Under the pieces are notes generated by a model. The model worked only from the letters and a program-made list of their open reading frames with translations. It was not told the DNA's origin and searched no databases. Positions 1 through 9,595 of a stretch of DNA of 64,000 bases are shown here, in pieces; the stretch's first letter is position 1, and each line of letters begins with the position of its first letter. Location of the stretch: contig CAKSLH010000004.1 of assembly GCA_934466515.1 (NCBI GenBank), positions 62,001 through 126,000 on the forward strand, given 5' to 3'. The DNA comes from an uncultured Eubacteriales bacterium. Its GTDB lineage: Bacteria > Bacillota > Clostridia > Oscillospirales > Acutalibacteraceae. The position numbers and the translations under genes are program-made.

Positions 1-1
1 A

Positions 2-217
2 AAAATTATCGAAAAAACGGTTGAAAAGCCGTCCGCCGATAATTCGGGCACGGATGCTTCAAATCAGCAAAAGGGTAAGGTCTCTGTAATGCTGAACGCT
101 CTGGTTCCGGGACTTTCTCCGGTTGTATGGTGGCTTTTGGGCTCAGGACTTCTCCTGATAATCCTTAACTCCGTATTTTATGTTCTCTATCTTAAAACAC
201 GCAGTGAAAAGAGGTGA
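2..217 (+). CDS. C-terminal end of a membrane protein (partial)
   Basis: An open frame enters from the left edge and stops with TGA at 215-217. About 71 residues are visible: a hydrophilic Lys/Ser/Asn-rich stretch of some 30 residues, then one hydrophobic segment (roughly residues 42-66, with two adjacent Trp) and a short basic tail ending SEKR. This is the usual shape of a single C-terminal membrane anchor on an extracellular protein. It ends 6 nt before the next gene and its last bases contain that gene's ribosome binding site (gaggtg, 211-216), so the two are probably co-transcribed. The family cannot be named from this fragment. Confidence 0.7.
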   Translation, partial: KIIEKTVEKPSADNSGTDASNQQKGKVSVMLNALVPGLSPVVWWLLGSGLLLIILNSVFYVLYLKTRSEKR

Positions 218-223
218 AATCAG

Positions 224-1786
224 TTGAAACAGTTTTTAAAAAGCAAAAAGTATGCAGCGTTGCTGCTATGCCTTTGTATAATTTCTGCGGCAGTCGTGAT
301 TTTCGTTCCGAACAGGGCTAAGGCTGTTGAATATAACGAGGAAAATCCCGAGCTTAAGTTCGAGATAATCGACAGCGATGTCGAAACCTCTTATAATGTT
401 CAGGAGTACACGCCTTACGGAAAGGGAACTCAGGACAGCGGAAAATATACAATGGAAACCAATGCCTATGTTGCATGGGATAAAAAGGACGACCTTTACA
501 TTGCCTACCGTAAATACGAAATAGGCAGTGCAAAAACAGATAAATTAACCGTTGAGACCGACCTTACTTCGTTCACCGCCGTAGAAGGTAAGACCAAGTA
601 TTTTACAGCTTCTGCAGGCGTTATGATAAGAGGAAGTCTTGACCCCGCCTCTCCGTCGGTGCTTGTGCACGTAAGAGAGGGAGCTATCGGCGTGCTTTGC
701 AGAAAGGCTACGGGCGAGGGAACAAGCTATACCGCTTCGGGCGCTACTCCTACCGATATCACAGGCTTAAAAATAGAAAAAACAGGCGACAGATATGTCT
801 GCTCCTATAAGCTTGACGGGCTCGGTTGGATAGCATTTAAAACGGTTAAAATGGATTGGAAGGGTCCCTTCCTTGCAGGTCTTGCGGTTCACTCTTCCGA
901 TAGAGATAATCCGGTGCTCGCAAAATTCAGCGGATTTAAAGCCGTAGGCTCGGGCGAGTATTCAGAGGGCCCGTCCTCTTCGTCATCGGGTTCTTCAAGC
1001 GAGGATGATAAAACAAACTGGGAGGACGCTCCGATGCCCGATAACTGTCTTCTCTATGAGACATTTACCGATAATAAGCTTTCCGAGCGGGACGGCAAAA
1101 CTCCCGATAAGCCTGTCTGGAAGAATTTCATGGGTGAAATTGAGACCGAGGCAAACGGAAACCGGCTTAAGCATAATTCAATGATAAAAGGCGAGGATTA
1201 TGTCGGAGACAGTCAGTGGACGGATTATTCCGCTTCAATGGATTTCAGAATTACAAGCGATACCGACCCGAGAGACGATGATTACTTTACCTTTGTCGTC
1301 AGAAGTAAGACCATAGAGTCAACCGGAAGGTACGGCTATGAGCTTAAATTCACCTCTTCTTATGATACCAAGACTAAGAATACGACCTGCTATGTCGAGG
1401 TAAGAAGAATGTTCAGAAGCTATACTTCCCAGCTTCTCGGCAAAACTGAGGTTCCGTCCTATTTCGATTTCAAGACTCATAATGTCCGTGCAGAAGTTAT
1501 AGACAATACCATTAAAGTTTTCTATGACGATTCGCTTCTTACCTTTAAGGTAAACAATGCGGATACTCAGGTTCTTACGGACAACAACACAATAGTTCCC
1601 GCAACAGGCGGACTTTCGATAACATCGAGTGATTCTATAGATATTTTCTTTGATAATATCATCGTAGTAAAGCTTGATGACCCGATAGGCGGAGACTATG
1701 ATAATTTCATCGGCGGAAACTGGGATCAGGAAATCCCGAAATATGCCGAAGATTTTTCTAAAAAATACAATAAATCACTTTATTAA
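224..1786 (+). CDS. Secreted protein with two beta-sandwich (LamG/DUF1080-like) domains
   Basis: 520 residues from a TTG start set 7 nt after gaggtg. Residues 1-35 form a signal peptide (basic N-terminus, hydrophobic core, cut near NRAKA). A first beta-rich domain covers about 40-240, a Ser-rich linker about 246-262, and a second beta-rich domain about 275-490. The alternation of short beta strands with a solvent-type Trp resembles concanavalin-like or DUF1080-like sandwiches that often bind or cleave carbohydrate, but I see no catalytic signature. It leads a run of three secreted genes on the same strand (gaps 21 and 31 nt) that ends in a dockerin protein, so a role in surface polysaccharide binding is inferred. 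Confidence 0.7.
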   Translation: MKQFLKSKKYAALLLCLCIISAAVVIFVPNRAKAVEYNEENPELKFEIIDSDVETSYNVQEYTPYGKGTQDSGKYTMETNAYVAWDKKDDLYIAYRKYEIGSAKTDKLTVETDLTSFTAVEGKTKYFTASAGVMIRGSLDPASPSVLVHVREGAIGVLCRKATGEGTSYTASGATPTDITGLKIEKTGDRYVCSYKLDGLGWIAFKTVKMDWKGPFLAGLAVHSSDRDNPVLAKFSGFKAVGSGEYSEGPSSSSSGSSSEDDKTNWEDAPMPDNCLLYETFTDNKLSERDGKTPDKPVWKNFMGEIETEANGNRLKHNSMIKGEDYVGDSQWTDYSASMDFRITSDTDPRDDDYFTFVVRSKTIESTGRYGYELKFTSSYDTKTKNTTCYVEVRRMFRSYTSQLLGKTEVPSYFDFKTHNVRAEVIDNTIKVFYDDSLLTFKVNNADTQVLTDNNTIVPATGGLSITSSDSIDIFFDNIIVVKLDDPIGGDYDNFIGGNWDQEIPKYAEDFSKKYNKSLY

Positions 1787-1807
1787 ATCAAACGGAGGTA
1801 ATAAAAA

Positions 1808-4237
1808 ATGAAAAAAGTTTTCAATAAAGCGCTTTGTGCGGTTTTACTGCTTTCTCTTGTTTTTTCAAGCTTCTCCCTGATTCCTTCTACCGTATCGGCT
1901 GAAAACAGCTATACCTATGAGGAAGAAACAGAAGTTAATGTATCAATGGATGCAGAAAACTGGGTAAAAACTTCCGCGGTCGATGACGATAATTTTAAAT
2001 TGACGACCGTTACCAATTCACTTGACGGCAGCAAATATCTTAATATGAAAAATACTTCTGCCGCAACTACAACCTTAGGTCATACTTGGGTTCCTTATGA
2101 AAATGCCGAAACAAAAGCTCAGTTCGATGTTACGAAGGTAACCCGTTTTGAAGTAACAGGTATATTCAACAGCTTTTACGGATATGTGCCTTTCGGCTAC
2201 AGACCTTCTGACAATAGAATTTTTACCATGAATTTTGAACAGAAGAAATTGCCGAATCAGAACGGCATGAGAGGTTGGAACGCTGAAACAGGCGATGAAA
2301 TCGGCTGGAATAACAGTTTATCGTTTACCGAAACCGACCCTGCATACGATTATTCTCAGGTTGCAACTACCGACACTATTAAAGCCGTGTTTGAGGCTGA
2401 TACCTTTCTTAACGGATTAGGACAGTCCCAGCCTTGCGTAAAAGGCTCGTTCTACAGAGTTGTTGAGGGCAAAGATGAGCTAATGTTTACTATGGTTCAT
2501 AAAGAGCAGGATTATGTTTATCCTTCTATCGGCGCATTGGTAAACAGCGGTAATTTTGACATAAACATCTACAGCATGAAAGTAACCTATAAAAAGACCG
2601 TTGACGCAACTGCCGATGTTGAAAAAATAGTAAGCAAATATTCCGCACTTACAGGTCTTTCTTCCGCTTCGGATATAACAAAGGCAAATGCGGCTACAGT
2701 AATCAATGAAATCAATAATTTCACCGCAGAATTTAAGACTCTTGATTCAAAGCTTCAGAGCATACTTGTAAATGCCGATGTTTATAATGCCGACAGATTT
2801 GCGGCTTATAAATCCTATGCGCAGAATCTTATAAACGGAGTAATCGGACAGTATTTCTATACCGATGTTTCAAGCGGAAATAAAGCAGATGACCTTTGGT
2901 CTTCACGCGGAGTAAATAATATCACTGTTGCAGACGGGGCTTTGAAGCTTAACACAATAAATCATCAGTTTGGATTGACAAACGGTCTCAGCACCGCTCC
3001 GAAATCATTGGTAATCAAAACAAAATTTGCCGATAACACAAATTTAAATAACAGCGGTGTAAATCTTTCTGCAGGACTTGCTTTTAAATACGGTCAAAAA
3101 GCATATAATACAACGACCGGTGCGTACAGCGATAACACCCAGTTTTGGATTTCAATACCTGCGTATAAAAGTGACGACGGTAAAAAACTTATTGCAAAAT
3201 CAATAAGCGGAAATGCAATAAGAGGACAGAATATGCGTATCAATACTACAGATACAGCTTCTTGGCAGGATACTAAAGTCAGCTATCCTGAGGGAGATAA
3301 CGCAATTGTTATCGGAACTTATGACAGCGAAGGAAATTACAGCGCTTCGACCGTAACTGTAAAAATAGATTATGTTTTAAATGCTGATAAGACAAAATAT
3401 GAGCTTAAATTTACCGTAACTGATGAAAACGGTAATTCAGCAACAAAAGCTACCGGTCTTTATATACCGAACTCCGAAAGCGTTACTGATTATTCTTTAG
3501 TAGTTTCATCACTGACTTATACAAATAATTATGAAGATGTCAGCGGTCTTGCAAGCAATGGCGGATATTGCACAAAAACCAATAACGGAAGCTTTGGCGA
3601 GATTGAAAGCATTGAGTATTTAATGGCAGGAAGCGACATAACCGCTCCTACGCTTGACGGCGTAAGGTTCAAGGATATCGCAAAGGGCGAGGCAGATATC
3701 GCTTTCCAGATTTCTTCTAATGCAAGCAAAGCTCCCGAGGGCTATACCCCCGTTGCTTACGGCGCATATATAATCACAAACGCTAAGCTTAACGGCGCTT
3801 ATGATATTATAAACGCAGATTATACCGGCAAGGGCGGCTTAAAAGCCATTCAGGCTCAAAAAGAGGTTTCGGACGGTAAGGTTCCCGACACCTATCTTGT
3901 AAGCGTTGCAAAATCAGCCGCTGTTTCGGGCGAGACCTCTTTCAGAGGCTACCGTTTTGCGGCAGTAGGATATATAACCTATGCCGATGAGAGCGGAAAC
4001 ACCGTAACAGTTTATACAGGCAATACAACCGAAAACACAAATGTTGTTTTAGGACAGGGCAACCGTTCTGTTGTAGGCGTTGCAAAGGTAATTGCAGCAA
4101 CCGAAATCAAAAACGGCGCAGCCGATACCGATAACGCTATAAGCACAATAATAAACAAGACAACCGCTACCACGGTTGCTGAGCAGGATACTTTAATCAA
4201 GTTTGTCTGCGACAATCAGTCATTTATAAAACAGTGA
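1808..4237 (+). CDS. Large secreted multidomain protein, function unknown
   Basis: 809 residues with a clear ribosome binding site (cggaggt). A signal peptide occupies about 1-31, cut after STVSA. Beta-rich regions lie at about 45-265 and 350-570, separated by a helical linker (about 265-345) rich in Ala, Asn and Lys. The C-terminal third (about 605-809) is another beta domain with a repeated gayiitna / gyityad style of strand, seen in long secreted Clostridia proteins. No catalytic motif, anchor or dockerin is visible. Architecture parallels the next protein, whose N-terminal half also has sandwich-helix-sandwich order, so the two may derive from one ancestor. Confidence 0.65.
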   Translation: MKKVFNKALCAVLLLSLVFSSFSLIPSTVSAENSYTYEEETEVNVSMDAENWVKTSAVDDDNFKLTTVTNSLDGSKYLNMKNTSAATTTLGHTWVPYENAETKAQFDVTKVTRFEVTGIFNSFYGYVPFGYRPSDNRIFTMNFEQKKLPNQNGMRGWNAETGDEIGWNNSLSFTETDPAYDYSQVATTDTIKAVFEADTFLNGLGQSQPCVKGSFYRVVEGKDELMFTMVHKEQDYVYPSIGALVNSGNFDINIYSMKVTYKKTVDATADVEKIVSKYSALTGLSSASDITKANAATVINEINNFTAEFKTLDSKLQSILVNADVYNADRFAAYKSYAQNLINGVIGQYFYTDVSSGNKADDLWSSRGVNNITVADGALKLNTINHQFGLTNGLSTAPKSLVIKTKFADNTNLNNSGVNLSAGLAFKYGQKAYNTTTGAYSDNTQFWISIPAYKSDDGKKLIAKSISGNAIRGQNMRINTTDTASWQDTKVSYPEGDNAIVIGTYDSEGNYSASTVTVKIDYVLNADKTKYELKFTVTDENGNSATKATGLYIPNSESVTDYSLVVSSLTYTNNYEDVSGLASNGGYCTKTNNGSFGEIESIEYLMAGSDITAPTLDGVRFKDIAKGEADIAFQISSNASKAPEGYTPVAYGAYIITNAKLNGAYDIINADYTGKGGLKAIQAQKEVSDGKVPDTYLVSVAKSAAVSGETSFRGYRFAAVGYITYADESGNTVTVYTGNTTENTNVVLGQGNRSVVGVAKVIAATEIKNGAADTDNAISTIINKTTATTVAEQDTLIKFVCDNQSFIKQ

Positions 4238-4268
4238 TTTTTTGCACCGATAATTAAGGAGGACGCCA

Positions 4269-7200
4269 ATGAAAAACAAATTAAAAAGCGTGATATCGCT
4301 TTTGCTCTGCATAGCAGTTTTGTTTTCGGGTATGGCAATCGCGTCTTCTGCGTCCGGCGTTCCGGAAACCGAATATTTTAATGATGATTTTTCGTCAGGT
4401 ATAAATCTTTGGGATCCGGTAAGCAAGTCAATGAACCGTTCGGACTGCACCGTCAGCTCCGCGCAAGCCTCGCCGTATTCACATGCGGCAGGCTTCTCGA
4501 CGGACGCATTGGTGCTGAGTCCAAAGAAAAGCTCGGTAAACAGCGATTTAACCGTTTACTCGGTAAGCTACACGCTTAAAAGCAACACTTCCGATTTAAC
4601 CGAAAGCTCTCCTCTTAAAATTTACACCGAATATAAATCCGATTCGGATTATTCCGCGTTTGAGCTTTATAAATCAGGTTCTTCGGTCACGGTAAACGCC
4701 GTTAAAAAATCTAACGGCAGCCGCGAGGTTAAAAAGACCGAAAGTGTTTCGGGCATTACGCTTACCGATTGGTTCACCGCAAAAATTTCAGCCGGCGGAA
4801 TAACGCTTATTCAGGGCGATGCTTCAAAAACCGTTTATAACACTTCAAATTCTGTAAAAATTCTTATTTCGGGCAAGAAAGCGCTTTTCGCAAAGGTTGA
4901 GTCCTCTTCAATCGACCGCGAAAGCATGAGTTTTACCGATTCAAAGGATTATTTTGAGGCTGTAAAGGGCTTTGTTAAGGATGTTAAAATAACCTCTGAG
5001 GCTGACGGAAACGCGCTTTCCTTTACAGAGGATTACACCTACATAAAAGCCAAAGACGAGCTTTTAAAGGGCGAGTCGGGCGATCTTATCCAGACGATAA
5101 GAATGCAGGTTAAAACAGGCAGTACAAAGCCGATTGAAATTTATACATCCTATGAGGATGAAAAGAATTACAATTATCTTTATATTGTTCAGGGTCCTCA
5201 AACCAGCTATATGACCTTTTACGGTGTAACAAACGGCACGAAGAAATCGCTTTGGGCGCAATCGCAGATACCTGTATCATCAATCAGCTTTTATGAATAT
5301 GCCGATGTTTTTGTAAATCTTACGGAATCGGGAAAGGTTCAGATAAATATTTATCAGAACGGCACAAGACCTAAGATAAGCTTTACGGTAAACAGCATTA
5401 CCGCTCAGGCAAAAGAGCTTGTTATAGGAAGCTTGGCGAAAAACACGACTGTTTATAAAAACCTAAAAATTTCTTTAGCAAATCCCGATAATTTCACATC
5501 GGTTTATAAAGAAACAAAGAAGTTCAATGCCAAATATGACGAGCTGTACAGAGTTGACAGCCAGAGCTACACCAAAAACTATGATTCGGTTATAAATTCC
5601 TTTGAAAGCGATTATCAGAAGCTTTCAGCCGCTTCAAGAAATTATATTTATGAGAAAAAGATGCATGTCGATTATCTCAAGAGTATTTCTTCTTCGGCTC
5701 CGGCGGCGGTAAAGGATAAAACCAAGGATCTGTCCGATTTCACCGATAATTTTGAGAACGGAATTTCAAACTGGGTGGACGCGACAAATCTTGACTGCGA
5801 TATGCAGATAGTTTACGATCAGACCTTAAAGAGCAATGTTTTAAAGCTTACAGCACCTCATTATAATGAGTCGGGAGTAACCTTGAAATCGGTGCTCAAT
5901 CCTAAGGCTTCCGCTTTAAAAACGGTAAGCTACAAGGTAAGGTTTGACAAAATGTCTGTAACGGATCTTATAGGACCGAAGCTTGCTTATTGCTATAACG
6001 ATCCGGCAAACTTTAATGTTTTCCAGTATTTCTGCTGGAAGTCAACACAGACCGGCGCTCCCGCTTACCGCTGGTACAAGATAGAAAACGGTTCGAATTC
6101 CGCTATAAACCAAAATCTTTACAGTTCACAGAATGCGGCTGTAACGGAATGGTTTGATGTCGATATATTCTATAATAAAGATGTCGCAACCGTTACCTAC
6201 ACTTGGAACGCAGGCAAAGAGGACGAGGTTAAATATACCTACAACTGCAACAAAGCAAATACTACGGAAGCGTCTTTAATGCTTATTGCGGCGCAAAACG
6301 GAAACCAGAACGGCTCCGCGTATTACGACGATGTAAAAATAACATATACATCTGCGAGAATCGACGAGGACGAATATTCTAATAAGGAAATTATTGCTTA
6401 TTACACCGGCAATACCGCTCAGTATCCCGATGATGTAGTGACCGTCTCGGGAGAGGATCTTTATGAGAATGTTTCAAGCGCTGAAATCAGCGAAATCGGT
6501 AACACTTTAAATGCTTCCGAGGGCGGATATACAATTCAGCTGTCGCCTGAATCGATAGGTAAGGAAGGCAAATTTACCGCATCCTCCAAGCATAATTTCA
6601 ATGATTCGGAATCGAAAAGCGTTTCTATGCAGCAGCCTGATGAGGATAGCTTCAAGTTTGTAATTCCAAGTTCCTTTAAAAAAGGAATTTATGCCTTAAA
6701 GCTTTACGGAAATGAGCTTGATTCCGACGAAGAGGATAAGGTTATATATATCAACCGTCCGAAGGTCGAGCAGATAATGGGCGACGAGGGCAGCATTTCA
6801 ACTGCCGGCGGAACCTTACAGCTCATAGGCGAAAATCTTGCGCTTAAAGCAAATGACGGCTTTACAGGCGGCAACCCGATAAAGGTTCAGCTTAAAAACG
6901 CAAACGGTATAACGGTTATAAACGAATCCGATATCGAAATCCTTTCGGCATATTCCTTAAGCTTTAATATCCCCGAAAATCTTTCGGGCGAATATGAGGT
7001 TATGGTTTATAACGGTTTCGGAGACGATACCTGTTGGTCGGAGCCGGTAACGGTTAATATCGGAAAATCTCCGAGAGATTCTTGGAAAAAAGATGTTTTC
7101 AATATTAAGGATTACGGCGCGACAGGCGAGCTTGACCAGAACGCAACGCCGATAATCATAAATGCCCTTTCCGATATTTCGGAAAACGGCGGCGGTGTGC

Positions 7201-9122
7201 TTTATTTCCCGAAGGGACAGTATATCGTAATCCATACCGTTATTATTCCTGAAAATGTCAAGGTAATGGGTGACGGTCAGGATGAGTCAATAATTCTTTA
7301 TCTTCCCGATCAGTGGGAGTTCGGTGAGATGCCGAAGGCTCTTGTTTATCTTACTTCGAATGTTGAAATTTGCGACTTAGGCTTCTACGGAACAAGAATT
7401 CCTACCTTATTCTATTTCGTAAATGAAACAGACCCGAATAAGGTAAATGAAAACATTTATATCCATGACTGCACAATTTATGCAAACCCGTTTACCGCGG
7501 ATGCAACCGACGGTATAATGTCCGCGACAAGACTTGTAGACGCTTATACACTCCGCGCTATGATAGCGGCAGAAGGAAGCGGAAAGAGCTTTCAGATAGG
7601 CTCTACAAGAAAAAATGCGAACAATGTCCGCATTTATAACAACTGGTTCTTCCGTGAGGGAACGACTCAGCAGATGGACGGCGGATATGATGTCCGTGCG
7701 GATTATGCTTATTTCTGCAACAACGATGTTTACGGTCTTGATTATGTAACCTTCCAGTCGGGCGAGTCGCTTGTATATATGAATAATAAATACGAGCGTA
7801 CCTGTATGGAAATGACAGGCTACGGCTGTTATGCTCAGGGAAATGAATACAGAAATGTTATCAATAACAACCGTGAGCTTGTAGTTGCGGACCATGTTCC
7901 GGAGGCGAGCGGAGTTTCAATGCTCCCGACAAGCAATCCTTATGTTTACACCCTCGTCGGCAAGTCCTATGCGACAAACGATATCGTAGGCTATCAGATC
8001 TATGTTGACAGCGGCCCCGGTAAGGGATCGACAAGAATTGTAGTAGGAAGCTCGGGAGATCAGATAAGGCTCAATTCACCGCTTGCGGTTACGGCTACGC
8101 TTGATACAAAGATAGTTTTAAGAATTCCGCGTCAGCACCAGTTCTTTGTTGACTGTCTGTTCTATAACGGTGCGGCAGGCGGATTTTACGGCGGCTGTTC
8201 GGATGTTATTTATGACGGCTGTACCTTCAGCCGAGTAAGTACTCAGTATCAGCAGGCTATATTCAATGACTGCAACTTCTATATTTCTTATGTCAACAAC
8301 ACATTTATAGACCCGTTTATGCTGTTTAACTACGGATATGCGGAAAACTATATGAAGGATTGGACAGGACCGTCTTATATCCAGCTTTATTCGATGGTAG
8401 GAAACAAATCCATTGCCCACACCTTCCGCAGAAACACACTTGACGGTTATCAGCTGAGAATTGAGGGCGTTGTTTATCAGAGTTTGATAAATACCGTTAT
8501 CGAGGACAATGTATTTGCAAATGTCGATACGGCGGTCAAGATAAGAGGTACATCATCGCTTTATGATATCGGCGGAATACTGTTCTATAAGAACTCCACC
8601 GAAAATGTAAACGCGATATGCAATTATATCGGCCGAGCCGACACTAACGATTACGGCTCTAAGCTTATGCAGTTCCTGACCTCCAATGAAGAGTTTGAAG
8701 GATTTGCATTAGGCGATGTCAACGGCGACGGTGTAATTTCCTTAAAGGATTGCACGGCATTAAGCTATTATCTTTCTGGAAGACTTACGCTTACCGCAAA
8801 ACAGCTTGACAGAGGAGATATCAACCGCAGCGGAGTCATATCCCTTAAGGATGTTGCCGCGATAAAGAATTATCTTAAGGACCCGACAAAGCCGTTTAAT
8901 ACGAATTATAAAGATACTGAGCTTGATGAATCTTCCGAGTCTTCTTCGGGAAGCTCAAGCAGCTCTTCAAGTTCTTCAAGCTCGTCGAGTTCAAGCAGCT
9001 CATCAAGCTCATCAAGCTCGAGCAGTTCGTCAAGCTCATCAAGTACGCTGCCGTCCCAGTCAGAGGTAAACAGCGATATTATTGATGATTCAAGCAGCGG
9101 CTATATTGACGGTGTTTGGTAA
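4269..9122 (+). CDS. Secreted pectate-lyase-like beta-helix protein with type I dockerin and poly-Ser tail
   Basis: 1617 residues, start after taaggagg. Signal peptide about 1-30. Two beta-sandwich regions (about 35-400 and 490-700) flank a helical linker; two IPT/TIG-like sandwiches follow (about 715-935). From about 945 a FNIKDYGATG motif opens a right-handed beta-helix of the pectate lyase/GH55 type running to about 1470, with many Asn/Gly/aromatic turns. A type I dockerin follows (about 1480-1545), with two calcium loops starting DVNGDG and DINRSG, each followed by an SLKD helix. About 36 residues of almost pure Ser come next, then a short acidic end. Dockerins bind cohesins on scaffoldins, so it is probably a cellulosome-like subunit; no cohesin is encoded here. 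Substrate unknown. Confidence 0.85.
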   Translation: MKNKLKSVISLLLCIAVLFSGMAIASSASGVPETEYFNDDFSSGINLWDPVSKSMNRSDCTVSSAQASPYSHAAGFSTDALVLSPKKSSVNSDLTVYSVSYTLKSNTSDLTESSPLKIYTEYKSDSDYSAFELYKSGSSVTVNAVKKSNGSREVKKTESVSGITLTDWFTAKISAGGITLIQGDASKTVYNTSNSVKILISGKKALFAKVESSSIDRESMSFTDSKDYFEAVKGFVKDVKITSEADGNALSFTEDYTYIKAKDELLKGESGDLIQTIRMQVKTGSTKPIEIYTSYEDEKNYNYLYIVQGPQTSYMTFYGVTNGTKKSLWAQSQIPVSSISFYEYADVFVNLTESGKVQINIYQNGTRPKISFTVNSITAQAKELVIGSLAKNTTVYKNLKISLANPDNFTSVYKETKKFNAKYDELYRVDSQSYTKNYDSVINSFESDYQKLSAASRNYIYEKKMHVDYLKSISSSAPAAVKDKTKDLSDFTDNFENGISNWVDATNLDCDMQIVYDQTLKSNVLKLTAPHYNESGVTLKSVLNPKASALKTVSYKVRFDKMSVTDLIGPKLAYCYNDPANFNVFQYFCWKSTQTGAPAYRWYKIENGSNSAINQNLYSSQNAAVTEWFDVDIFYNKDVATVTYTWNAGKEDEVKYTYNCNKANTTEASLMLIAAQNGNQNGSAYYDDVKITYTSARIDEDEYSNKEIIAYYTGNTAQYPDDVVTVSGEDLYENVSSAEISEIGNTLNASEGGYTIQLSPESIGKEGKFTASSKHNFNDSESKSVSMQQPDEDSFKFVIPSSFKKGIYALKLYGNELDSDEEDKVIYINRPKVEQIMGDEGSISTAGGTLQLIGENLALKANDGFTGGNPIKVQLKNANGITVINESDIEILSAYSLSFNIPENLSGEYEVMVYNGFGDDTCWSEPVTVNIGKSPRDSWKKDVFNIKDYGATGELDQNATPIIINALSDISENGGGVLYFPKGQYIVIHTVIIPENVKVMGDGQDESIILYLPDQWEFGEMPKALVYLTSNVEICDLGFYGTRIPTLFYFVNETDPNKVNENIYIHDCTIYANPFTADATDGIMSATRLVDAYTLRAMIAAEGSGKSFQIGSTRKNANNVRIYNNWFFREGTTQQMDGGYDVRADYAYFCNNDVYGLDYVTFQSGESLVYMNNKYERTCMEMTGYGCYAQGNEYRNVINNNRELVVADHVPEASGVSMLPTSNPYVYTLVGKSYATNDIVGYQIYVDSGPGKGSTRIVVGSSGDQIRLNSPLAVTATLDTKIVLRIPRQHQFFVDCLFYNGAAGGFYGGCSDVIYDGCTFSRVSTQYQQAIFNDCNFYISYVNNTFIDPFMLFNYGYAENYMKDWTGPSYIQLYSMVGNKSIAHTFRRNTLDGYQLRIEGVVYQSLINTVIEDNVFANVDTAVKIRGTSSLYDIGGILFYKNSTENVNAICNYIGRADTNDYGSKLMQFLTSNEEFEGFALGDVNGDGVISLKDCTALSYYLSGRLTLTAKQLDRGDINRSGVISLKDVAAIKNYLKDPTKPFNTNYKDTELDESSESSSGSSSSSSSSSSSSSSSSSSSSSSSSSSSSSSSTLPSQSEVNSDIIDDSSSGYIDGVW
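8937..9047 (+). repeat. Low-complexity poly-serine coding tract
   Basis: About 110 bp coding almost only for Ser, written with a mixture of TCT, TCA, TCG, TCC, AGC and AGT codons, which shows selection on the amino acid rather than simple triplet slippage. It sits after the dockerin, near the C-terminus. Confidence 0.9.
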
Positions 9123-9144
9123 AATTTAAAAAGGAGGCAAAGCT

Positions 9145-9285
9145 ATGAAAAAATATTATAAAAAACCAGATTTATCTTTTTTAGATACAGCCTCGGAAAT
9201 GTATGATATCTGTGCTTCATCCGGAGATATTATTTATAACGGAGATATGGACGGATATTTTGATGGAGAAACTCCTGAGGACTAA
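9145..9285 (+). CDS. Small acidic peptide gene, 46 residues
   Basis: ATG at 9145 lies 6 nt after a strong ribosome binding site (aaggagg, 9131-9137), 22 nt behind the dockerin gene, so it is likely the last gene of that operon. The product begins MKKYYKKPDLSFL, continues with a DICASSGD segment and ends in a very acidic Gly/Asp/Glu tail. There is no signal peptide or membrane segment. I recall small Clostridia peptides with a similar layout (basic KKxYxxP start, D-I-x-x-S-G centre, acidic end) but cannot name a family. It could be a leader-like or RiPP-precursor-like peptide; no modifying enzyme is nearby. Confidence 0.7.
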   Translation: MKKYYKKPDLSFLDTASEMYDICASSGDIIYNGDMDGYFDGETPED

Positions 9286-9296
9286 AAAATTAAAAA

Positions 9297-9573
9297 GGGC
9301 TGCCCTTCGGGGCAGCTCTGAGAGCGCCGATATTTCGGCACTCTCTCGGACGGGGATGCCGTTCGCTCGAAAATCCTTGATTTTCGGACTGCACTCTATC
9401 CCCGCCGACACCACCCCTGTGTTCTTGAAAAATTGCATGTTTAGCAATTTTTCGCTTATGAAGTGTTTTTTCGCCGCACCTGTCGCCGAAAAAACGAAAT
9501 GCGGCGTAAACGCCGCAACACAACCTGATTTCAGGTTTACAGACAGACTGAGGGCTGCCCTTCGGGGCAGCCT
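9297..9573 (+). repeat. Dispersed repeat family 2, copy A, framed by identical GC hairpins
   Basis: This fills the 310-bp gap before the glucosidase gene. The core (about 9348-9497) matches the reverse complement of 40229-40403 over most of its length. Shared blocks include gatgccgttcgctcgaaaat, a hairpin around aaaatcc/ggatttt, cactctatcccc, and a stretch ending in gtcgccg. The core is bounded by two copies of ctgcccttcggggcag (near 9301 and 9555), each a perfect hairpin with a ttcg loop. The second lies just ahead of the glucosidase ribosome binding site. An open frame crosses this DNA upstream of and in frame with the GH3 gene but is not protein-like. Confidence 0.75.
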
Positions 9574-9595
9574 TCCTAATAAAGGACGGTTCATA

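Noticed and set aside
7407..7895. 162-residue frame on the minus strand inside the dockerin gene
   Set aside because: Antisense to the beta-helix coding region; Ile/Val/Cys-rich, no start signal.
9203..9595. Upstream in-frame extension of the GH3 gene giving a 1014-residue protein
   Set aside because: The extra 131 codons are repeat family 2 and hairpin DNA, not protein-like, and a proper ribosome binding site precedes ATG 9596.
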